A stretch of 8,241 nt of DNA from the NCBI GenBank assembly GCA_049521055.1, contig JBEKPE010000144.1:1-8241 (forward strand), read 5' to 3'. Shown piece by piece: positions 1-5,829 of this stretch. Position 1 is the first letter of the stretch; each line of letters opens with the position of its first letter. A program made the translations under genes and the position numbers. The DNA is from FEN-987 sp049521055 (GTDB lineage: Archaea > Thermoproteota > Bathyarchaeia > 40CM-2-53-6). Under the pieces are notes generated by a model, which had not been told where the DNA came from, did not search any database, and saw nothing but the letters and a program-made list of their open reading frames with translations.

Positions 1-10
1 TGACGGGAAG

Positions 11-517
11 ATGGTTGCTTGTTCGTTCTCAGATAGGAGCCGTCGCGAAGCGGAAAGGTCTGTTCGAAGCGCTTTGCCATCAGGATTCGCGAAAACAGCG
101 AAGGTAGGTCGGCCTGATCCAAGTTTCCGCGTCCTCCATGAGTTCTTCGGAGGTAACGGCAAGGTAGCAAACCCGCGCAGCCTGGACCTATCGAATGTCT
201 CTACATTTCGAAAGAACGTTTACGGGTTACTCTGTAAGATCCCTCGCGGCCGGGTGACGACGTATGGGGCTATTGCTCGGAGGCTGGGTGGAAAGCGGTA
301 TTCGCGGGCAGTTGGTACCGCGGTCGCTAAGAACCCGTTCCCCCTCATAGTTCCCTGTCACAGGGTTGTGCCCGTTTCAGGTAAGGTTGGAAATTATGGG
401 ATGGGAGGCCGTGAACCTTCAACTGGAGCCTACATGAAACGTAGGTTGCTGGAGCTTGAAGGAGTCAAATTTCATAACCAAAAAGTTTCCGAGAAGTCAA
501 TGTGGGTACCCAATTGA
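11..517 (+). CDS. ogt: Methylated-DNA--protein-cysteine S-methyltransferase (O6-alkylguanine repair)
   Basis: This is a suicide DNA-repair protein that moves the alkyl group from O6-alkylguanine onto its own cysteine. The C-terminal catalytic and DNA-binding domain (about residues 62-152) is intact. The active-site motif PCHRVV is at 115-120 with acceptor Cys116. The helix-turn-helix region (RGRVTTYGAIARRLGG, from 79) carries the conserved Tyr85. The arginine finger is Arg99 in RAVG, Asn108 precedes the active site, and LLELEG at 146-151 supplies the conserved Glu150. The N-terminal 60 residues are poorly conserved, as is usual for this family. At 168 residues the length fits archaeal and bacterial Ogt proteins. 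The frame stays open to the left edge, so the true start could lie outside the window; no clear ribosome-binding site precedes the ATG. The adenylyltransferase gene follows after 12 bases, suggesting co-transcription. Cys116 excludes the Trp-containing alkyltransferase-like (ATL) group. Confidence 0.93.
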   Translation: MVACSFSDRSRREAERSVRSALPSGFAKTAKVGRPDPSFRVLHEFFGGNGKVANPRSLDLSNVSTFRKNVYGLLCKIPRGRVTTYGAIARRLGGKRYSRAVGTAVAKNPFPLIVPCHRVVPVSGKVGNYGMGGREPSTGAYMKRRLLELEGVKFHNQKVSEKSMWVPN

Positions 518-521
518 AGGA
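516..521 (+). promoter_or_regulatory. Probable ribosome-binding site for the TTG-started adenylyltransferase
   Basis: GAAGGA overlaps the stop codon of the methyltransferase gene and ends 8 bases before TTG at 530. No ATG or GTG lies in frame before the essential nucleotide-binding motif, so this site and the TTG set the start. The match to the anti-Shine-Dalgarno sequence is partial. Confidence 0.4.
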
Positions 522-529
522 ACTCTGAT

Positions 530-1096
530 TTGAAAACCGGCGAGAATCGCGGGCTTCTCATTGGTAGGTTCCAGCCTTTTCATCTAGGCCACTTGGAATG
601 TGTCAAGTACGTCCTGAAGAGTGTTCCTGAAATTATTATCGCGATTGGAAGCGCCCAGTTCAGTCACACCCTTCATAACCCATTCACCGCCGGCGAACGT
701 ATTACGATGATTAGACTCGCTTTGGATGAAGCGAAGATTAATTCTGAACAATACTACCTCATTCCCATCCGTGATCTTCGCATCCACGATCTCTGGGTCT
801 CACACCTCGTATCCCAAACCCCAAAGTTCGAGGCGGTATTCTCCAATGAACCCGTAACGTCGCGTCTATTCAAGGAGGCTGGGTTCAGGGTTGAACCAAT
901 TCCCTTCTATGACCGTGAAACATACTCCTCAACTGAGATTAGGGAGCGAGTGGTTAACGGCGACAGCTGGGAAAATTTAGTCCCAAGCTCTGTAGCAGGA
1001 TACATCAAAAGTATATCCGGAGAAGAGAGGTTGAGGGAACTAACCTTGAGTGATGACCCTAGGCACCACCAACGCGAAGGCCATCACCAATTCTAG
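530..1096 (+). CDS. Nicotinamide-nucleotide adenylyltransferase (archaeal NMNAT)
   Basis: This cytosolic enzyme joins nicotinamide mononucleotide to ATP, giving NAD+ and pyrophosphate, the last shared step of NAD synthesis and salvage. It is a nucleotidyltransferase of the HxGH class. GRFQPFHLGH is at residues 12-21 (His18 and His21 bind ATP phosphates). SAQFSHTLHNPFTAGER lies at 41-57, LWVSH at 88-92, and the STEIR version of the ISSTxxR motif at 134-138. These signatures in this order are typical of archaeal NMNAT and differ from bacterial NadD. Translation starts at TTG 530, because no other start precedes the first motif. The family's usual C-terminus is near residue 177; the last 10 or so residues are His-rich and read through the antisense 3' end of the decayed DUF62 gene, a 38-base convergent overlap. 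It probably shares a transcript with the repair gene 12 bases upstream. Confidence 0.95.
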   Translation: MKTGENRGLLIGRFQPFHLGHLECVKYVLKSVPEIIIAIGSAQFSHTLHNPFTAGERITMIRLALDEAKINSEQYYLIPIRDLRIHDLWVSHLVSQTPKFEAVFSNEPVTSRLFKEAGFRVEPIPFYDRETYSSTEIRERVVNGDSWENLVPSSVAGYIKSISGEERLRELTLSDDPRHHQREGHHQF

Positions 1097-1723
1097 CGCT
1101 AAGCTTCTTAGCTGCGCTAGCTTCTGAGCTTGCAATCTCAAGCAACCCATGACTCCCTACTAGAACACCCAACTCTCGCTTCCTCAACTCTGTGAATGTT
1201 CCAACCACCCTCACCGGAAAATGTTTTCCACGTATTCTCACGACCAGCCTTGTGTGACCGTCTAGTTTGTTCAATTCTTTTTGGGGGATGTTGGTTATGA
1301 CGTTCCCGAACTCGTCGATATGGAGAAAATGTCCCGTCCCTGAAATGTGGAGGAGACCGGACTTCTCATCAACGAGTGGTTGGTTAACTCGTAGACGTGC
1401 CGGATTTCCTCCGCCGTGGCGGCTGGGATGAGTAGTCCGTTGTCCGGCCCAACATACAAGGAGCGGTTTGTTTCTATGGCGATTGGACGGCGGTTGCTGC
1501 CTACGCCCGGGTCTACGACGGCTAGGTGGACGCTTCGCGATGGAAAGTATGGTGTTGCGCTGGCTAGGATGAAGGCGCCCATTCGAATGTTAAACTTCCC
1601 AACTTGGTGGGTGATGTCGACTAGGTTGGCATCGGGGCAAATTGAGAGGACGACCGCTTTCATTTCCGCGACGTAGGAGTCTTGAACTCCGAAGTCTGTC
1701 AGCAGGGATATCAGAGGCTTCAA
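1059..1723 (-). pseudogene. S-adenosyl-L-methionine hydrolase (adenosine-forming), DUF62 family: internal deletion, frameshift, active-site change
   Basis: The family hydrolyses S-adenosylmethionine to adenosine and methionine. The N-terminal part (TTG start at 1723) shows LLTDFG at residues 7-12, VDITH at 35-39, VVDPGVG at 69-75, VGPDNGLL at 91-98 and STFQGRDIF at 125-133. It then runs out of frame and stops at 1296. The C-terminal part resumes in another frame near 1325 with HIDEFGNVITNI, the family's FGN motif, and ends with VGSHGLLEIA and GDGLRV at 1059. In the Pyrococcus horikoshii homologue, as I recall it, about 44 residues separate GRDIF from IDDFGN. Here they are fused, so about 40-45 codons are lost and the loss is not a multiple of three. 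The recalled catalytic triad is Asp-Arg-His; Asp71 and Arg78 are kept, but the His position is Gln128. The gene follows a surface-protein gene after 21 bases and overlaps NMNAT convergently. Almost certainly non-functional unless the assembly is wrong. Confidence 0.88.
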
Positions 1724-1725
1724 AA

Positions 1726-1750
1726 CCCACCCAACCCGACTGGGCTACCC
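1726..1750 (-). other. G-rich tract with four GGG runs (possible G-quadruplex)
   Basis: On the minus strand four GGG runs (at 1750-1748, 1737-1735, 1732-1730 and 1728-1726) are separated by loops of 10, 2 and 1 bases. The tract spans the stop codon of the upstream surface-protein gene and ends 2 bases before the TTG start of the DUF62 relic. It could form a G-quadruplex in the mRNA or DNA, but the first loop is long and the tract may also serve as a loose GGTGGG ribosome-binding site. Confidence 0.3.
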
Positions 1751-2563
1751 GAGCCGCTTCCTTCTACCTTTGATCTGAACGATTGGGAGTAGGAGTAGGG
1801 TCGATAGTATTATGGGGAGTAGGTTTGGGAATTCGGCCACGGTTAAGCTGGGATCGGCGGGTACGTCCGCTCGAGATTGCCAGGTGGGGCTGTCAAAGTA
1901 GACGTTGAAACTGTATCCTTGCTTGTTAGATCCCGCGCCCGCGATGAACATCAGCATGCTACCCGCTTGGAACTGATGTTGATTAATCCTCATCGTGTTG
2001 ACGACGTATTCATTTGGAGAACTAGTGAAGCCGTTGTACCCAATGGTGGCGTTGCTCTGGTAATCGTCTAAAAGCTGAAACTGGGTTGAGTTTGCGGGGG
2101 AGTAATCCGCGATGCCCATGAAGAATTCAGAACCTTGCCACGGCAACAATCCATCAGTGCTACTCATCCAAACATGCATCACCACGTTACCGTCAAGCGT
2201 CACCGCTGCGGGGAAAGGGTTCGATACCCACGCTACGAACGCGGCGTAAACCTGGGGTTGGCTTGAAACGGAGATTGTCGCCGACATAGCCACAGCGACC
2301 CCACCCCCAGTAGGTATACTAGGCGTGGCCACCTCGAATACTCGCGCACTCGAACTCGAAGGGCTCGCTTGGATACCCGATATCTGAAAACCCGCGAACT
2401 GAAACGGAGGGTAGGAGAAAGATATCTCCGAGTTATCATGGAAGTAAAGGCTAGTCGTCTGTGCAAAGACAGGGCTTGAGCACGCGAGAACAAGTAACCC
2501 GATCAGCGCGGCACAACCTACATACTCTAGACTCAGCTTCGGGTGATAACTCATCCTAAGCAC
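1745..2563 (-). CDS. Secreted, C-terminally anchored protein with PEF-CTERM-like tail, function unknown
   Basis: I do not recognise a named family for the main domain. The N-terminus is a signal peptide: hydrophobic core CAALIGLLVLA (about residues 17-27) and a likely cleavage site after VFA-34. The mature part (35-240) is Ser/Thr/Asn-rich, poor in charge and probably all-beta, ending with an aromatic block, FNVYFDSPTW (219-228). Two N-glycosylation sequons are visible: NST at 158 and NAT at 171. The C-terminus has VAEFP (242-246), a hydrophobic stretch (LLPIILSTLLLLPIV) and a basic tail, GRRKRLG. This is the layout of archaeal PEF-CTERM sorting signals, with Ala in place of the usual Pro before Glu-Phe. 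It is therefore likely exported and either anchored or processed by an archaeosortase; none is in the window. The start is GTG at 2563, with ATG at 2554 (residue 4) as an alternative; both keep the signal peptide. A lipobox reading at Cys28 is less likely. Confidence 0.8.
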   Translation of the reverse strand: MLRMSYHPKLSLEYVGCAALIGLLVLACSSPVFAQTTSLYFHDNSEISFSYPPFQFAGFQISGIQASPSSSSARVFEVATPSIPTGGGVAVAMSATISVSSQPQVYAAFVAWVSNPFPAAVTLDGNVVMHVWMSSTDGLLPWQGSEFFMGIADYSPANSTQFQLLDDYQSNATIGYNGFTSSPNEYVVNTMRINQHQFQAGSMLMFIAGAGSNKQGYSFNVYFDSPTWQSRADVPADPSLTVAEFPNLLPIILSTLLLLPIVQIKGRRKRLG

Positions 2564-2872
2564 TCATCTAGTCACTGAAGGGGTTAAGTATGAAAAACAT
2601 GATGCTACTCAGCTCAATGGCACATGATCCAAGGCGTAACATCGGAGAACGTTGAAGATCTTCATTTCAGATGTAATCCATTAGCAAGGAAAGTAAACAA
2701 TGTGATATAGGCAAACAGCTATCACCTCCACACTGAAGTATCGAGGCCATGCATCCCAACGGATTCAATCGCATCTCCGAATCCAAGTACAGGCCTATTG
2801 GAAACTACCGCGAACCACTTTTCATTCTATCGATCGTGGGTGTAGTTTAGTGATGGTGGCTGGTTGATGTAA
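2564..2872 (+). other. Gene-free divergent intergenic region
   Basis: These roughly 310 bases lie between two divergent genes and should hold the promoters for both. I see no tRNA, no convincing small ORF and no repeats. Two small symmetric elements are present: a 12-base perfect palindrome, TGAAGATCTTCA, at 2653-2664, and an imperfect hairpin at 2702-2725 (GTGATA paired with TATCAC, loop of 12). Either could be an operator, but short palindromes of this size also occur by chance. Confidence 0.6.
2584..2593 (-). promoter_or_regulatory. Possible TATA box of the surface-protein gene
   Basis: On the minus strand TCATACTTAA lies with its centre about 26 bases upstream of the GTG at 2563. That is the spacing expected for an archaeal TATA box driving a leaderless or nearly leaderless transcript, and no good ribosome-binding site precedes the start. 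The match to TTTATA-like consensus is weak. Confidence 0.3.
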
Positions 2873-3978
2873 ATGAGATCTAATACAGCCTATGTTCCTG
2901 CGATCATATTTCTGCTCGCGTCGGGGTTGCTCCTGCCATTCCTCTTCTTGCTTTCCAAAGCCAGTTCTGGAATCGCATTGCAAGTTAGCGTACTAATCAT
3001 GCTGATGATAATAGCATCTCTCATATGCGGCGTTGTAATACGCGAGATACGCTTCTACGCCTATGTGATAGCAACAATAGGAATCGCACTTAGAGCGGCG
3101 AGTGTGATGTTTTCGCCAGTATCCAGCGATGGGGTGAATTTGCTTACCCTCCTTTGGAGCCATTGTTTTACATGCCCTTCATTGGGTTTGATCTGAGATG
3201 GATTGAATTCGCTTCGGGTTCGTTAATTGTAATAATCCTCCTTGTAACTTCTTTAAGGAGCAAGGACCAGGCGGCTTCCGTTCTCTATCTGGCCCTATAT
3301 TGTTTCAGCACCTTGATGATAGGATTCGTAGGGGTGTCCACGAATGACACATCAGCAGCTCTCTTTCCATTTCTTGCGATTTGGCTCATAATGTTCTCTT
3401 CTGACAAACGAAAGTACGATTATGCGGGCGTGTTGTTAGGGCTTGGGATGGTATTCAAACAGTTCGGGATTTTCCCGGTAATCTTCGTAATTGGATTTCT
3501 GATCAAAAGTAGGGGTCCTTGGCTTAGGACCGTCATTGTTGCGAGCCTCACTACTGCAGCCATTGCGTTACCCTTCTTGCTTTGGAATCCTGTAGATTTT
3601 CTCTTCGAAGTCGTCACCTTTCACCTTTCGGTACGGATTACATCACCGTACTATGTCATAGCTGCGTTGAATCCAGCGTTTCTGGGTTCCTCATTACTGG
3701 TCCTACAGCTCTCACTCATGGTGGGTCTTTCTGTGTTTTTGTTGTATCGAATTAGGAATTGGGCTGAATGCCAATTGGCGTGGACAAGCATTTTCCTCCT
3801 CACTCTGGTTCTGGGTAGATACTTTGCCCCGTCGTACTTCGCTTACATCATGCCGTTCTGGATTCTCGCAGGTATGAGCTCGCTTGCAGCCAAAGTTTCG
3901 CCACTACCTCCAGGAGAATGGCTGAAAGGCAAGCGTGGGGGTCCGACCGGAATGCAGCCATTCACGCGGGAGATCTAG
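2873..3978 (+). pseudogene. GT87/DUF2029-like multi-pass membrane glycosyltransferase, split by a frameshift
   Basis: One gene is read in two frames. Residues 1-87 (from ATG 2873) hold three membrane segments and end with SPVSSDG. That frame then runs into an unrelated tail and stops at 3196. The other frame continues the family pattern: EFAYPPLEPLFYMPF begins at 3136. Adding one base at the GGGG run 3131-3134 would join them into about 368 residues with roughly ten membrane helices. An acidic residue in an outer loop, followed by a YPP motif before a helix, is characteristic of GT87/DUF2029 and related GT-C enzymes, which use polyprenyl-phosphate sugars on the outer membrane face. A Lys in a helix (VFKQFGIFP) and RYFAPSYFAYIMPF near the end also fit. 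The second half alone could only start at TTG 3154, inside the motif, so it is not a separate gene. Possibly a sequencing indel rather than a true mutation. The exact family is uncertain; a sugar-transferase role is inferred. Confidence 0.75.
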
Positions 3979-4035
3979 TGAAGTTAGAACTAGCCTAATC
4001 CAAAACCTTGTATTGAGTTGTCGCAAAACTTAGCC

Positions 4036-4039
4036 AGGA
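4036..4039 (+). promoter_or_regulatory. Ribosome-binding site of the second membrane-protein gene
   Basis: AGGA lies 7 bases before ATG at 4047, in a short 68-base gap after the frameshifted glycosyltransferase gene. It supports the chosen start. Confidence 0.45.
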
Positions 4040-4046
4040 AATATTC

Positions 4047-5480
4047 ATGGACATTGTTCGGTTGTCAATCTATTGTCTATTCTGCCTTTTCAGCTACTGC
4101 ACGTTGAGATTGATTTATCGTAGAAACGGATTTCCATCAAAATATCTGCTAATTGCATTGGTAGGAGTTCAATTTGCTCTCAAGATTTTTGACAGATACT
4201 ATGTTCCATCGTTTGGTAGCATTTTGAGAGGTGGGGATGAGGTGGCTCCGTTGGGTTGGGTCGACCTGATCTCGAAATTTCAGAAAACGGGAATCATCCC
4301 TTTCTCAACAATGTCTGAGGGGCCTGGAATCTATTACTTAGTTTACGGCATAGCGAGTGTTGCTCATGTGGCGTATGTTCAAGCTCTAGTTATAGCGGCC
4401 ATCGTTTTCGGTTCTCTCTACGTGTTGCCCTGCTACTACATGTACAGACAGTTTGGTTCGGTTTGGAATAGTGATTCCACGCGAATTGCGCTAGCCGGTA
4501 CAACGATAATCTCTATGTCCGATGTTATGGTATACTCGACCACGATCGCACGTCCGTTGCTTATCGGCCTCTTCCTGCTACCAATCGCGATGTGGGCATT
4601 ACAGAGAATCTACGTTGATTTTCGTTGGACAACTTTCGCTCCGTTTCTTACAGTAAGCGTGCTTATTCTTCTGGTTCACGCTCCATTCACTTATGTCGTA
4701 CTTCTGCTCGTTGCCACGTTCATTGGATTGCTCTACGATCATCTGCGCAAATGGAGTGCTGTGTACATTCTAGCTTTGTACGCGCTGTACGGATTGGCGA
4801 TCGCGTATGTTATGCCGGATCTTGGCCGAATTTGGAGGATGGAACTATTCGGGGCCTACCCGCTGAAGATTATTTCAGTCTTCTTCGGCAAAGATTTCTT
4901 CCTGATTTTTCCACTTCTTGGTTTAGTTGTTCTTCTGCTTATAATTGGGCGTTCTCATGTAACTCTGAGACTTACGAAACGCGGGTTAGGTTCCGCTAGA
5001 TTATGGAGATTTCTAGTCGTGCTTCTGGCGGCGTTAGCCGTGGTGGGAGCTGCAGGGGTTCTCACTGCTTATTCGGCCTACATAAGCCAATTCTATGGGA
5101 GTATGTGGCGATTCCTACTCTTTCAGGGGTGGAAACTTGGTTTCGGAGCTCTAGCGTTCCTAGGACTCCGCATCTACCTCACTAGAAACCAGAAAATATC
5201 CGTGCCGATCTCATGGACGGTGTCTCTGGGTTTTCTTGTCGTAATTCTCGCGCTTTACACACCCCTGAGATCATATCCTGGTCTAAGTAATTTGGATGAA
5301 CGCTTCGCAGAATTCCTTTACTATCCAGCATTCTACTTCATCGGCGTGGGATTGGATTATTTAGAGAAAAACACATCACCAAGAATCTTCCGCTGGATAG
5401 TACTTCCACTCGTATCGATCGTCACGATTCCATCTTTGATGGTTGGAGTACATGATCCCACCGTTTTCAACCCCAGGTGA
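4047..5480 (+). CDS. GT-C-like multi-pass membrane protein, putative glycosyltransferase
   Basis: This is an intact 477-residue integral membrane protein with about 12-13 hydrophobic segments. These include residues 2-24, 32-48, 108-132, 168-187, 197-229, 236-256, 285-300, 321-342, 357-376, 389-405 and 449-467. The first outer loop contains GGDEVAP (62-68), and the loop before the penultimate segment has LDERF (416-420). An acidic pair in the first long outer loop of a many-helix protein is the hallmark of GT-C glycosyltransferases, where it activates the acceptor or binds metal. I cannot place it in a named family, and sequence similarity outside the acidic loops is low. It follows the frameshifted GT87-like gene by 68 bases in the same direction, and the two may be co-transcribed. 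Expected role: transfer of a sugar from a polyprenyl- or dolichyl-phosphate carrier onto a surface glycan or protein. A polymer transporter or other polytopic protein is possible. Confidence 0.7.
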   Translation: MDIVRLSIYCLFCLFSYCTLRLIYRRNGFPSKYLLIALVGVQFALKIFDRYYVPSFGSILRGGDEVAPLGWVDLISKFQKTGIIPFSTMSEGPGIYYLVYGIASVAHVAYVQALVIAAIVFGSLYVLPCYYMYRQFGSVWNSDSTRIALAGTTIISMSDVMVYSTTIARPLLIGLFLLPIAMWALQRIYVDFRWTTFAPFLTVSVLILLVHAPFTYVVLLLVATFIGLLYDHLRKWSAVYILALYALYGLAIAYVMPDLGRIWRMELFGAYPLKIISVFFGKDFFLIFPLLGLVVLLLIIGRSHVTLRLTKRGLGSARLWRFLVVLLAALAVVGAAGVLTAYSAYISQFYGSMWRFLLFQGWKLGFGALAFLGLRIYLTRNQKISVPISWTVSLGFLVVILALYTPLRSYPGLSNLDERFAEFLYYPAFYFIGVGLDYLEKNTSPRIFRWIVLPLVSIVTIPSLMVGVHDPTVFNPR

Positions 5481-5535
5481 CCGCAAACAATGTTTAGACT
5501 TGCACAGGGGAAGATGTTGAAGACGAGATCTGTTT

Positions 5536-5829
5536 ATGGCGGGCGTCCGCGACTCGGTGCGTCATTTCCTGCTCGCGACAATCGTGGTGTCGATTATTCG
5601 GTTTTCATGCGCAGCGTTGCTCTACCTTTCATTGACATCACTTGCTTCTCATCCCACTCGAATTGAGGTAACAAACTTTAGGACGCAGGTAGTCGTCGTG
5701 GAAGACAGGAGCATGGACAACACCGGCTTGATCTCATGAAGCTTTGACGAGTCAATCATTGTGATCTGGGCTAGTCTACTGCTGCTACCGCTAATCGCGT
5801 CACGAAAATTCTCTCGGTACATAATGTAA
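5536..5829 (+). pseudogene. Small two-helix membrane protein interrupted by an in-frame TGA
   Basis: From ATG 5536 the frame encodes 67 residues. A hydrophobic segment (HFLLATIVVSIIRFSC, then AALLYLSLTSL, about residues 10-36) is followed by a polar, beta-like stretch ending MDNTGLIS, then TGA at 5737-5739. The same frame continues for 29 more sense codons to TAA at 5827, encoding a second hydrophobic segment (IIVIWASLLLLPLIA) and a basic end (SRKFSRY). The whole would be 97 codons with helices at both ends. A single change such as CGA or TGG to TGA would explain it; selenocysteine insertion or readthrough is possible but unsupported. I do not recognise a family. The last 59 bases overlap antisense with the 3' end of the large membrane-protein gene. 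If the gene ends at the TGA, it is a 67-residue one-helix protein. Coding status itself is uncertain. Confidence 0.4.

Noticed and set aside
1416..1676. Plus-strand 86-residue ORF
   Set aside because: It lies wholly antisense to the conserved N-terminal half of the DUF62 gene and has no family-like features.
2479..2490. Lipoprotein cleavage at Cys28 of the surface protein
   Set aside because: The lipobox VLAC is imperfect, and a standard signal-peptidase site (VFA-Q) follows six residues later; the protein also has a C-terminal anchor.
2233..2493. Minus-strand 86-residue ORF inside the surface-protein gene
   Set aside because: It is another frame of the surface-protein gene, Arg-rich from frame effect, with no motif; the main frame has a signal peptide and sorting tail.
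2653..2664. Perfect 12-base palindrome TGAAGATCTTCA as an operator
   Set aside because: It is single, short and not near a recognised promoter element; noted in the intergenic entry but not supported as a binding site.
2718..2729. ATCACCTCC on the plus strand, identical to the 3' end of 16S rRNA, or a perfect Shine-Dalgarno GGAGGTGAT on the minus strand
   Set aside because: The flanks are not rRNA-like, and on the minus strand no ATG or GTG start follows at a usable distance; the nearest TTG frame is only 12 codons long.
4625..5185. Two plus-strand ORFs inside the 477-residue membrane protein
   Set aside because: Both are out-of-frame readings of a continuous, clearly membrane-type coding sequence.
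5737..5739. Selenocysteine at the in-frame TGA
   Set aside because: No SECIS-like hairpin was recognised nearby, and the small membrane protein is not a redox enzyme; a nonsense mutation is simpler.
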